Made by a program: the position numbers and the translations under genes
The notes under the pieces: generated by a model
Databases searched by the model: none
The model's input: only the letters and a program-made list of their open reading frames with translations
Told to the model about the DNA's origin: nothing
DNA from: Cyathus striatus
Taxonomy: Eukaryota; Basidiomycota; Agaricomycetes; Agaricales; Nidulariaceae
DNA length: 64,000 bases
Assembly (NCBI GenBank): GCA_025738555.1
Contig: JAOVFP010000001.1
Location: 6,324,001-6,388,000, forward strand
Direction of reading: 5' to 3'
Shown: one piece after another, positions 22,407-33,846 of the stretch
Position numbering within the stretch: position 1 is the first letter of the stretch
How the letters are laid out: every line of letters starts with the position of its first letter

Positions 22407-23596
22407 ATGTCTAGTAACACCAAGAAAGTCAACAAGCCGCGCCGAGACCAACGTACTTACTCAGATCAGCACAAATGCTGTGGCATCAGGGCTCGCGAGC
22501 GACTTGGCCAACACTACGGAACCCATTCTAAATATCAGAGGTGGATCTTTACTGGGTAATGCTAGAGGTGAAGGAGGTTCGGGTGCTGCGAAGGACGCTA
22601 TGCTAGGGTCCAGGTACGCTCATTCGATGGAATTCGGTCTGACAGAAACTGACTACATTTTTCTCATCTAGCAATGCTGATTCGATTACTGAGGCCAAAT
22701 TACGAACGGCTAGGAGTCTCTCAAGAATGCGTATATCAGCCCCTCCCGATCCTGCAAAGGGTACTTCTGACTCAGATAAGCTACCATGTGCCACTCCTAC
22801 CCTCAAGACTCCCGACATGTCTGCCATTCATTCAGAAGGCCTTACTATCGCTGACGAAAGGTCGTCAGCCGCTACTTCTGGTGCATCAAGTGAAGATGTC
22901 TGTGCTCGAAGCTCGTGTTTGACTCCAAGAGAAGATGATCCCTCGTACACCTACCCAGAAGCTCCAGTAGGCGAAGAAACCCTAGCCTACGCCTCCCCTT
23001 GCACCCCCCCGACAACGCCTATTTACCTCCAACGAGCCACATCCCTTAACAACGCTCCCGCTACCACATCCGAACCTTCCAAAGTACCTCCCCGAATCAA
23101 AATCCCAGCACGCGGTCAATTCACCAAGCGCCCCCTACTCGAAAACAGAATCACCCGTCCACAAAGAGCACGAAACCACAACCGCTCTTCCTGTCAAATT
23201 CTCCGAACCCCCCTGGGCTCAAAAGAAAATTTACCGGACTTGATGAGTGCTCAGATCAGACTTACGCCTTTTACCAAGGACTGTTTATGCTCAAAGGAAT
23301 ATTTAGCTTGCTCTCTACCCCTCTGTGCGACGTTACCTAGCTCGAAGGACTCAGCTGTACTCTGCGCAATGGATTCGAATTTACTCAGCCCGAGGCCGCA
23401 GGACCCAGTCGTCTTTTCTCCATACACGAATGCGCATACGTTTAACAAGGAAGGAAGAATAGTAGATCTAAGTCTCGCCTCTGTCAAACAGCGTTACCGA
23501 CCGAAGAGGAGCCGGTCATTACATAGTGGTGTTATTCTGCGAGATTGTAATAGTGCGAGGCGAGACCTTGAGAATGCTCATGAAAGGTTGCGATGA
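22407..23596 (+). CDS. Unrecognised gene divergent from NDC1 (364 aa as modelled)
   Basis: Modelled exons 22407-22452, 22490-22613 and 22672-23596 join in phase (1095 nt). The second intron (22614-22671, 58 nt) is well supported. The first (37 nt, GTACTT...CAG) is short and is chosen because it links the ATG of MSSNTKKVNKPRRDQ to the conserved frame. The protein is Ser/Pro-rich and probably largely disordered. It has a KEN tripeptide (SKENLPD, about 23222), a basic patch RYRPKRSRS near the C-terminus and a final HERLR. I cannot assign a family. KEN is also the core of an APC/C degron, which is only a hint. The second copy (60220-61413) is broken. The downstream gene on the other strand is convergent. 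Confidence 0.65.
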
Positions 23597-23849
23597 TGCT
23601 TATATGAGAAGAGGAAATGTTGTAGCGTAGATTGCTTAGCTATGGCGCATTTATAGGTTAGATCTAGGTAGCTGTATGAAAGTCGGAAATACTTTATTCA
23701 CATGTCGATACTACATAGGCTATACATACATAACTCTTTTGTACATCACATGCCATAGCAAGAAGAGATCGCAATTCATTCACGACAAACCGCACAAAGA
23801 GTAATAAAAATATACCACAACTAGCCACATTTTACTTCAGAGCGCCCAA
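23597..23849. other. Convergent 3' region
   Basis: This 250-bp stretch lies between the ends of the unknown + gene and the decayed NDC1 copy. It is AT-rich with AATAAAAATA near 23804, a possible poly(A) region for the minus-strand unit, and is almost identical to 61414-61666. Confidence 0.5.
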
Positions 23850-26112
23850 TCATCCAGCCACCCACCAGCAACGTCTAAACAGCACAATAATCAAAACACC
23901 CCTGCACCCGACTCGCCATTGACCAAACGTACGCACTACAAGCGCCATGACCTCTTTCAAAGCTGCATAAAGGTCGTCCGTCAGCAAATATCCCGAGAAG
24001 CCACAAAATAAAAACAACTCACAATGCCCAATCTCACCCAACACCTCAACACCACTCTCCCTCTCACTTACCCTATCCCTCGCATTCCTCTCCTCTTCCT
24101 CAGCAACGCGGGCAAGCTCAAACGTCCATCCCTCTATCTCAGCCAAGAACCTCGTGAACGCCTCAAATATCTTCGGAATGTCGCGCTACAACGGTGCCGA
24201 AGGCGTCGCGGTGGAGCGAGGTGAACGTTAGGAATGATAGGACTAGAGAAACGAAGGGGGTGAGTAGGGACACAAGTAGCGAGAGAAAAGTGAGAGTAGT
24301 GGGGGGGATTATGTGTCACGTGACAAGAGCAGACACTCCAACTGCGACTGGAACAGAAAGCATGCATCGCAGGCGTGTTTCCATCCCGAGGAAACATAAG
24401 CGGACGCTACAATGAAGCCATAGACCCATCAGCAGAGCTCGGCCTTACCCGGACATACGCGGTACAGAGCTATGAGTCTCGCCCACCTCTCCCTCCCCCA
24501 ATCGAAAAATCACAAAAGTATGGAGGATCTCAGGCCCATGGTGCAGCGTCTATGAACCCTCACCAGCATACCCCATGCTCAACCACGGTCCCACCTCTCC
24601 CTCTCCCCCTCGATCCCGCTCAAAAAACAAAACAAAAAAAAGAAACGCACAATCAACAACACCCTTAACACCCTCTCCACCCCCTCACACCAACTTCTAC
24701 ACTCAGGCCAACACGCTCCATCTCAGTCCACTTCTTCAAACCCCCTGCGTACGTTCTCATTTCCTCCGGAAAACGCTCTACCACACTCTCTTTCGCCCTC
24801 ATGGATAGAGCCGCTATCAGTCCAGGTTTCTTGACAACGGGGTCGGAAAGAGCAGGAATGGGAGCGGGAGAAGCAGTGGAAGGAGAAGAAGTAGGACCAC
24901 CACCCTCTCCTTCGCCCTCTTGGCTAGAGCCGCTACCAATCCAGGTTTCTTGATAGCGGGGGCTGAAAGAGCAGGAGGAGGGGGAGAAGCAGAGGCAGGA
25001 GACGAAGCAGGAGACGAGCTAACGCTCCTAAACAGCTCCTGAACATGATTCGCAGCATCAACCACGGGCCCATCACTCGCCAATACATCCAACACTCTCT
25101 CCACCTCCGAAGGCCTTCCAGATTTAACCACCCTCTTTCGGAGCACCTGCACAGGCAATCCCACCCCCATATCCCTCCCCACTTCCACGTTCTGCACAGC
25201 AGGAGGTTGGGGAGGGGGAGGGGGGGCACCTCGCCCCAATGTCTACCGTTACCGCTCCCTTAGGAAAAGGGGGGAGTTACGAAGGAGAGTAGCCCATAGC
25301 GTAAGCTGGAACTTCTGATCCTGCGACTTCAGAAACATCTGCAGCCGATAAAGGGCTGTAAAGTGCTCCCCTTTTCGCTCGCTTTGCTATCTATCCCCTC
25401 AATCAGGCAGCCAACGGCATAGACGTAAGATTCCTCTGCGAAAGTGCAGTATCGATGATGTACGCAGCCACAAGCCACGTGAACACAGCTATGAACCACA
25501 AAGTCGCGCTACGGAGGAGGGGGCACATATGAACGGCAAAACGACGGCGGACGTGCATGTGCGGAAGAGGTGGCCTATCATTATCTTGAAGAGGGTGTTG
25601 ACGAGAGGGGTGTAGGAGAATAGAGGGAAGAGGAGGAAGCAGAGGAGGAAAGCGTGAGTGAGTATGATGGAGACGAGGGGAGGGAGAGGGCTGTGACTCG
25701 GATTGCGAGTATTGAGAGGGGTTCGGAGGGGAGCTGGGTACGGAGGTGGATTGCGCGTGGGATTCGAGGGTTATGAGGGAGGGGAGAGCAGATTTCCCTG
25801 TAGTGACACTGAGTAAAGGAAGAGATGTAGGAGGAGACGTACTTTGACTTGACGAAGAGTGATAAGCCTTGGGATCTGTGGGATCAAAGGCGTACGCTAG
25901 GAAGATTGCACCACGAGCAAGGTGAGAGCAGCCATGCTTAGGCCTAGGTCTTTACTGTAATACCGACGGTTATAAGTAAGTGTATGTCTAAAATAGAAAT
26001 GCGAGTGTAAGGAAGGAGGAGTGGAACCGTCAGGGCGAACGTCGAGCCTACCTTTGGTGACAACCATAACCCTAGAATTCTTCCTGTGACCTAAATTGCG
26101 TTGGTCCTTCAC
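23850..26112 (-). pseudogene. Second NDC1-like copy in the left block, strongly decayed
   Basis: On the minus strand, recognisable pieces appear in NDC1 order. Part of exon 2 and its splice donor lie near 25850-25900 (FDPTDPKAYH in place of FEPKDPKLSL). Much of the membrane region is frameshifted at 25260-25800. The GRPSEVERVLDVLASDGP region is open at 24817-25239, with an internal duplication of the AKRAKERV segment. The last exon is at 23850-24177 (AEIEGWTFELARVAEEEE), and its C-terminus after RTFG diverges. Exon 1 is missing. It is nearly identical to the copy at 61667-64000, so it decayed before or alongside the block duplication. Confidence 0.75.
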
Positions 26113-26203
26113 AGCGTCCAGCTCGTGCTTCTTCTAGTCTCCCTGAGTGCAATAAGTATATGGTTCCATATCCACAATCTGTGAATATTGTCCAGTCTTC
26201 TGC

Positions 26204-27783
26204 ATTGGGTGAATGAAAGTGGGACTCGGACATCTTGCGGACATCGCCATCGACTCCCGAGTGCATTGCCGTCGGGAGCAGTAGTTCAACTTCGCATCAG
26301 GTGACTGCCACTTCGCTTAGCGCCAACTTAGCGCTCAGCGTCCAACGTCAACTTTCAAGCTCTCAAGCTGTCTCAAGCACCAGTCGTTGCGTGAGTGAAA
26401 AGCCATCTCAAAAAGCTACCCTTCTCCTTGACGTCTTCAAAGTACAACCAATGTACAACAAAACGTCGAAACCAAGTCGAAACTGCAGCGATCTTCAAGC
26501 ATCATTCCACTAGTAGATTCTACCTCAGCCGATATAGCCTACAGGAATCAGTACTTCACATCGATAACCTCAAGGAGTGCCAATCGATTCCATCGATTCA
26601 TATAGCGCGGCGCTCAGAAGGGATACCTAGGGAAGTCGCCGTTCACATTAACAACCTTAGACATACTTAGTAGAAGCCACACGATCGGGGAGGATAGATG
26701 TGAATGTATCACCGTAAGGCGATCCACATGGAACGCAAGCACGATGTCATCCAGAAGTGAATGAAGGTGAAGCAGCTGGTTAAGAAGCTTCATATTCGCT
26801 CAGTGCACACGCTCACGCCCTGGTCAGGCGTTTCTTGATAGAAATCTACGCTTAGGACTCAGGAGCAAGTATTAGAATTTAACGTTCAAGGAAGGCATAT
26901 CGTGATCTTCATTGTGGCCCGTTTAATTCCCATCTTACCTGCGCTTTGTATCCTTCGACATCCACCAACACGTTCATTTAGTATAAAATTGCTACAGTTG
27001 AAATGAAATGACATACTTACACCTCATGTTGGGAAAGCACAGCAAAGACGTGCTTGCGCGTTCGTGTGGCGGGGTGAGACGTAGAGGCGCCAGCGACGAG
27101 GGCTAGGTTCGACGGGTTAAACACCATATTTGACCCGCGTAAGAAATATTCGTCGGTCGCTGTGCAATGTCGTCTCATATAATACTTAGACTTTCTGCAA
27201 TTTGCCTGCAACCACAAGTTCAAAAGATATCTCAAGCGTTCGAATGACTTGCTCAACTTGCAAGTATAAGACGAAAAAGGCTCCTCTCTGGGTCAATGCT
27301 TCGACATAAGGAAGCTGCTGAAAAAATGACCGATTTTGCCTTGCCTCGCCTTCAACACATGTACATGTACTCTAAAACGATAGCAAGTATTCCCATGTCA
27401 GACGATCAGTGGATAATAATAGCCGTTAATTATCGACTTCTTATCGACTTCTTTCTCCCACCGGGATGTATTGTGAATCTGGATGTCGCCGCATGTCAAT
27501 CAAGCTGCCTGTCAAGAATAGTATTTCAACTAGCTAGCGTTTCGTTATCATATATGTCTGTGGTGCTCGTGTGGTGAATCTTGGCCAGCGCAAACTACTA
27601 GTACGAATCTCACGATCTATTCATATCCGTTATCCGTAAACTCTACTCACCTTCACGATTGTGACGCCGCTACGCGTAAGAACTATGAAAATACATACAT
27701 CGTGTCAGATATACATAGAACGTGAGAGAACTGATCATTCCAATGATTTGGGTCGGAACACACATTGAACACGCGTGGCGCAA
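26204..27783. other. No recognised gene; CpG-normal intergenic DNA
   Basis: Open frames here (for example 26235-26513 and 27296-27577) have no family I recognise and no supporting context. The first 60 bases may still belong to the duplicated block. The stretch retains ordinary CpG frequency up to the NLR gene. Confidence 0.5.
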
Positions 27784-27785
27784 CA

Positions 27786-27793
27786 TTATATAG
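27786..27793 (+). promoter_or_regulatory. TATA-like box upstream of the NLR
   Basis: TTATATAG lies about 105 bases before the NLR start codon, followed by a pyrimidine-rich leader (CCCCCTCTCCTGTGCTC). Position and context fit a core promoter. Confidence 0.5.
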
Positions 27794-27891
27794 CTCGCTT
27801 GTTGAAGTATTTGATCCCCCTCTCCTGTGCTCTTAAACTCCCAACTCAAGTGCTACAACACACGATTCACAAGTTCAACAACACCTTTACA

Positions 27892-30800
27892 ATGGCCGAC
27901 AATATTCCCAGTGCTCAAGCATTCTCTAATGCGCATTATGTCGATGCAACAGGTGCACAAATTAATGCTATTGGCCGTGATCAAGTCAATATCTATAATA
28001 ACAACATAAAAAATGAATATGAAACCTTGGAAAAACTTAAACTACTGAAGCCTGTTGATCATAACCTGCATGATCCACCTTCATGCACGAAAGGGACTAG
28101 GGTTACTATTCTGAGTGATATTAACAAGTGGCTAAATGATTTTGGTAAGTATATGCATTGGTGTATTCATAATAGAAGGCCAATTTATCTCTTCCATAGA
28201 TGAATCCACCCCAAACCTGATGTGGATTACTGGTTGTCCTGGCTCTGGAAAATCTGCAATAGCTTCTACTCTGGTTGAAAAATCAAAAGAATTAGAGAGA
28301 CTAGGTGGCCACCATTTCTTTAAGGGAAATAATAATGCCTTAAATGATGCTACTGTAGTTTGGAGAACAATAGCTGCAGACTTGGCATCAAAATCAAAGT
28401 ATTCTATTTTGAGGGAGAAAATTGTAGAACATCTTGATAATAGCTTCCCTCTTGGAAGAATTGAATGGCACTTCAAATATCTCATTAAAGATCCACTTAC
28501 TACTTGGCAAAAGAATCTTATTATATTCCCACCTATATTTATTATTGATGCCCTAGATGAATGTCTATCATCAAAGGAGATCAAAAATACATTTGAAGGG
28601 ACATTTGAAGGGTGGACAGAACTTCCAAGACATTACAAGTTAATTTTAACTGGAAGAGCAGGTTCAGAACCTACCATTGTTCAAAATAATAATAAATGTA
28701 AACTTGTCAAACTTGAAACTGACTTAAAGCTTGACCCAGAAATAAATGAAAACATTTATCAGTTTTTGAAGCACTCTTTTGAGATTCACAAGAATGAGCT
28801 GCAATTATATTTAATAGAAGATGAATTGCAGAAAATAACAACAAAATCTGTAGGATTATTTATTTGGGCATCCACTGCTATGAAGTACATTGTTACAAAT
28901 ACTGAGACAAATGAATTATCACCAAGGAAGAAGCTTAACCAAGTTTTATCTAGTGCTGTAGAAAATCCTGTTGACACACTCTATGAGGAAATTCTTCAGA
29001 CATCTTTTGGAGAATGGGATAATGACAGGCTGGAAATTGTAAGACAGGTATTGGCAACAATATATTTAGCAAAGTCTCCATTACCCAAAGATGAACTAGA
29101 AAACTTTTTAAAATCTGATAATAATGATCAGTACTTGAAAGAGGAGATTGGCAGAGTGCTAAATTTTCTTCAGCCAGTTATGGAAAAAAGTAATAATAAT
29201 ATAATGTTTCATCACTTATCATTTGTAGAATTTTTGGGAAAAATACCTAGTGATAAAAAATTCTCAATAAATGATGAAAAGCATATAGATAGAATGGCAA
29301 AAGCAGTGTTTCAGGTTCTTAACAGTAAACTAAAATTTAACATATGCAATTTTGAATCATCATATTCAATGAATGAAGAAATTTCTGATTTACAAATAAA
29401 AATATCTCAACATATACCAATGCATGTTCAATACTGCTGCAAATATTGGAATTTGCATTACATTGAAATGATTGAAATGGAAAAAGGTGTTTCAAATTGC
29501 TCAGAGGAGTTTCATACATTCATATATTGCAAATTATTGTACTGGTTTGAGGTTATGAGTCTCTTAAATATAATGGATGAAGTACAAGAAATGTTGAAAA
29601 AAATATGTCATTACATGAAAGTATTAAAAATAAATTTGAAAGTCTTCAAATTTATTGAGGATGGTGCAAAATTTGTTGTAAACTTCTATTTTCCTATATC
29701 AAAAAGCATGCCACACATATATCTGTCAGCACTAGCATTTGCCCCCCAAAATTCATTGATTGTAAGGCATTATTCATCCTCATTTCAAAATCTACTGTCA
29801 ATGAGAAAAGGAAGAGATATAGATTGGAATACCACATTATATAATATATATTACAATGGTTCAGCAGTGAATTCTGTAGCCTTTTCACATGATGGAAGTC
29901 AGGTAGTACTTGGCTCATCTGATGGAACTGTCAGAGTATGGAATGTGGAGAGTGGAAAAACTATTGCTGGACCATTGGAAGGCCACAGCCAAGTAGTGTC
30001 ATCAGTGGCATGTGCTCCAGATGGAAAACAAGTGGTGTCTGGCTCATATGATAAAACTGTTAAAGTATGGGATGTGGGGAGTGGAAAAACCATTGCTGGA
30101 TCATTTGAAGGCCACAGCTATTGGGTGACATCAGTGGCATTCTCTCCAGATGGAAAACAAGTGGTGTCTGGCTCAAAAGATCAAACTGTCAGAGTATGGA
30201 ATGTGGAGAGTGGAGAAATCATTGCTGGACCATTTGAAGGCCACAGTCATTGGGTGACATCAGTGGCATTCTCTCCAGATGGAAAACAAGTGGTGTCTGG
30301 CTCATCTGATCAAACTGTCAGAGTATGGAATGTGGAGAGTGGAGAAACCATTGCTGGACCATTTGAAGGCCACAGTCATTGGGTGACATCAGTGGCATTC
30401 TCTCCAGATGGAAATCAAGTGGTGTCTGGCTCATCTGATCAAACTGTCAGAGTATGGAATGTGGAGAGTGGAAAAACCATTGCTGGACCATTTGAAGGCC
30501 ACAGTCATTGGGTGACATCAGTGGCATTCTCTCCAGATGGAAATCAAGTGGTGTCTGGCTCATCTGATCAAACTGTCAGAGTATGGAATGTGGAAACTGG
30601 AAAAACCATTGCTGGACTATTTGAAGGCCACAGTCATTGGGTGACATCAGTGGCATTCTCTCCAGATGGAAAACAAGTGGTGTCTGGCTCATATGATCAA
30701 ACTGTCAGAGTATGGAGAGTGGAGAGTGGAAAGACCATTGCTGGACCATTTGAAGGCCACAGGCATTGGGTGACATCAGTGGCATTCTCTCCAGATGGAA

Positions 30801-32320
30801 AACAAGTGGTGTCTGGCTCATATGATCAAACTGTCAGAGTATGGAATGTGGAGAGTGGAAAAACCATTGCTGGACCATTTGAAGGCCACAGCTATTGGGT
30901 GAAATCAGTGGCATTCTCTCCAGATGGAAAACAAGTGGTGTCTGGTTCATATGATCAAACTGTCAGAGTATGGAATGTGGAGAGTGGAAAAATCATTGCT
31001 GGATCATTTGAAGGTCACAGCTATTGGGTGACATCAGTGGCATTCTCTCCAGATGGAGAGCAGGTGGTGTCTGGCTCATCTGATCAAACTGTCAGAGTAT
31101 GGAATGTGGAGAGTGGAAAAACCATTGCTGGACCATTTCGAGGCCACAGCAAAGAAGTGATGTCAGTGGCATTCTCTCCAGATGGAAAACAAGTGGTGTC
31201 TGGCTCAAAAGATCAAACTGTCAGAGTATGGAATGTGGAGAGTGGAGGAACCATTGCTGGACCATTTGAAGGCCACAGCAGAGAAGTGACATCAGTGGCA
31301 TTCTCTCCAGATGGAAAACAAGTGGTGTCTGGCTCAGATGATCAAACTGTCAGAGTATGGAATGTGGAGAGTGGAAAAACCATTGCTGGACCATTTCGAG
31401 GCCACAGCAAAGAAGTGATGTCAGTGGCATTCTCTCCAGATGGAAAACAAGTGGTGTCTGGCTCAAAAGATCAAACTGTCAGAGTATGGAATGTGGAGAG
31501 TGGAGGAACCATTGCTGGACCATTTGAAGGCCACAGCAGAGAAGTGACATCAGTGGCATTCTCTCCAGATGGAAAACAAGTGGTGTCTGGCTCAGATGAT
31601 CAAACTGTCAGAGTATGGAATGTGGAGAGTGGAAAAACCATTGCTGGACCATTTGAAGGCCACAGCAAAGAAGTGACGTCAGTGGCATTCTCTCCAGATG
31701 GAAAACAAGTGGTGTCTGGCTCATCTGATCAAACTGTCAGAGTATGGAATGTGGAGAGTGGAAAAACCATTGCTGGATCATTTAAAGGTCAAGCTAATCA
31801 TTCTGTTGAACCACAGAGTAAATACACACTCTCAGACCATTATACAGAACTTCAGCTACTTGGAGGATATAAAGTGCTCAAATCTTGTTCTGAAGATGGC
31901 TGGGCAGAAGAAAATAAACAAAAACTATTATTTTGGGTTCCCACTCATTGTAGAGAGCATCTATGCAGTCTTGAAACAATTCAAATATTGTCAGGTTATG
32001 AAATGTGTCAGGTTGATTTAACCAATTTTGTATATGGACCCAACTGGACCAAATGTAAAACTGGCTCACCCACTCTTCCCAATGATATTGAACTTCCTGT
32101 AGCTCACATGCTGAAGTGTTCTGATGTTATGGAAGAAGACAAGAAAAACATTTACTCTGATTCCATTAATAAAAATGAAGAGCAAGAAGATTCTAAACAT
32201 TTTGGTACTCCAATGGAAAAACAAAAGAACATCTGTTTAGATTCATTTTTTTCTACCCAATTAGGTGTTTTACTCATAATCACTTTTTCTGTTTATATTA
32301 TAGTAAAACATCACCAATGA
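27892..32320 (+). CDS. NACHT-WD40 NLR (STAND) protein with C-terminal hydrophobic tail
   Basis: Exons 27892-28144 and 28200-32320 are joined by a 55-nt GTAAGT...TAG intron, giving 1457 aa. The N-terminus has the GAQINAIGRDQVNIY segment typical of agaricomycete NLRs. NACHT follows: P-loop GCPGSGKS at 96-103 and Walker B FIIDALDE around 199-205. A helical linker leads to 15 WD40 repeats of 43 residues (about 640-1285), then LLFWVPTHCREHLC and a tail ending in a roughly 17-residue hydrophobic segment (LGVLLIITFSVYIIV) before KHHQ. Known family: fungal NLRs such as HET-D/HET-E act in allorecognition or defence, with the WD repeats as recognition surface. The effector type is unclear; there is no HET, HeLo or lipase domain. 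The frame is intact. Its large second exon is almost devoid of CpG. A MITE lies 153 bp downstream. Confidence 0.92.
29866..31800 (+). repeat. 15 tandem 129-bp WD40-coding repeats
   Basis: The period is exactly 129 bp (43 codons). Units share SVAFSPDG.QVVSGS.D.TVRVWNVESG. Differences concentrate at a few codons: the residues after GHS, the residue after PDG, the residue before the D of SGS.D, and the residues flanking TIAG. Units 11-12 and 13-14 form an almost exact 258-bp duplication. The first two units are the most divergent. Confidence 0.95.
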
Positions 32321-32473
32321 ATATTGATAATGTTTGTACTATGGAATTATCTGTATTGTAATATATTCCACCACTTCATTTTTCATATTGATTTTGATTT
32401 AGAAATTCCAACCCTTATGAAACTTTGAATATAAAAATAGTTAGTAGGTTGTCTCATCTGATTAAATATAACA

Positions 32474-32625
32474 CACCTCAGACAATAGTGAATCGGATCA
32501 CGGTACATATGGTACACCCCGATGTTAACACCTTCTAAAAAAGGCTATTTTCTGCATCGGGGTGAGAACCATATTCCAACCATGTACCATATGCAACGCG
32601 AACCGATTCAGTCCTGTCTGAGGTG
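32474..32625. mobile_element. 152-bp MITE just 3' of the NLR
   Basis: A near-complete hairpin starts CACCTCAGAC and ends GTCTGAGGTG, with long imperfect arms (GTGAATCGGATCACGG / GCGAACCGATTCAGT, and CACCCCGATG / CATCGGGGTG). It is flanked by ACA (32471-32473 and 32626-32628), a possible 3-bp duplication. It could also act as a 3'-end hairpin in the NLR transcript. Confidence 0.75.
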
Positions 32626-33172
32626 ACATATGATAGTATTGGTTCACTTATTGATATAGTTCCACTTTCCACACACAATTAATTGCTTACATTCTTTGTA
32701 TACATGTCAGGGTTGATGTGGTTTCTGATATGCCATATGATGGTACTGTAGATGTACTTTTGCTAATTTAAAGATGTGACTTTACTAAGAAACAGTATAA
32801 TATTGGATTACACAAGAGTTAAGACTACATCTGAAGTCATTAGCTATTGTGTATGATCATTTACATTATCAATGGGTTTCTGAGACAAAAAGCTCAAATT
32901 AGTAAAAGACATGAGCTAGTGTACAAAGTAACACATAAACACCATGAAACTATTATATTCAGGCCTTGCATGTAAAGGGCATAATATTTACTCATTGGAC
33001 TAGTTGCTTTTGTCTATTTGGCTGTACCTTGGTAGCCAAACAGACTGTGCAATTTATACATTGCATGTACATATGTACAAAGGGACTTACTCCTGCATCA
33101 TGTAGACTACCAATAGACTTTGCCAGGTGTACTGTTCAGTCTTCAGTGTGCTGGTGACAGGAATTATAGTCC
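32626..33172. other. No recognised gene
   Basis: AT-rich intergenic DNA between the MITE and the solo LTR. I see no coding motif. Confidence 0.5.
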
Positions 33173-33177
33173 TATAG

Positions 33178-33841
33178 TGTCATATCCCATATTACCTACC
33201 TCCAGACTCCTATGCCTTTATTCCACCTTCACCTTTGTTTACTCTGGACTTTGATTACATTCTTAATATTACATATTGATTACTGTACATAGATTACTCT
33301 CATTTCCTTTCTTCCGCCCTACTGAGCTATCCTCTCAGTAATGTAGCATACATCTCATAGTGAGTCACTTATCATTCTTAAGTGCGCCACTATCAGTTTC
33401 ACCTTACACTGCCATATGCACTCACTTCTCCGATGTGTTTTATTATGTTTAATTAGTTTTAGTCTTCATTCTATGTATGCCTACCCTGACCGTACTTCTC
33501 TGCTGGTCTTGGCCAGTGGCCTTTACTTACTCCTAGTCTCCAGTATTTAAGTAGTACTCGATTTGTACTTAGTCTTCAGTTTTGTATTGAACTATGTCCT
33601 CACCCTCCAGTCTGACTTGAGTTACACCTCTTGTCTTCTCATCTCTTGTCTTCTCTGAAGGGCTTGCCCTTACTCTAAAATACAGGACCAGGAATCCCAG
33701 AGGCGCAGCACATAAGCTGAAGCTGAAGTCCTACCCCCTGAGTTCTTGTTCTCCACTTTCATCTCATACTCACCCCTCGTTTCTCTGTAGTCACCCTCTC
33801 ATACTCTGCTGCCAAGTCAGGCTATGGGTGCAGTCATGACA
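33178..33841. mobile_element. Solo LTR, 664 bp
   Basis: Starts TGTCATATCCC and ends GTGCAGTCATGACA (terminal TGTCAT/ATGACA), with a 5-bp duplication TATAG at 33173-33177 and 33842-33846. A TATTTAAGTAG promoter-like motif lies near 33546. The internal block GCAGCACATAAGCTGAAG is shared with the LTR at 6659-7443. Confidence 0.88.
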
Positions 33842-33846
33842 TATAG

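Larger units (their letters stand above)
19787..26203. repeat. Left copy of the segmental duplication
   Basis: From GACTTGAGTCACAG the sequence is collinear with the right block (about 54949-64000): NDC1 (-), an unrecognised gene (+), a decayed NDC1 (-). Some stretches are almost identical (for example 23600-24260 versus 61417-62077, and 25260-26200 versus 63058-64000). Others are clearly diverged or contain indels (the 3' end of NDC1, the shared promoter, 24280-24560). The true left edge includes 7798-7906. The right edge cannot be fixed because the right block leaves the window. Confidence 0.9.
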
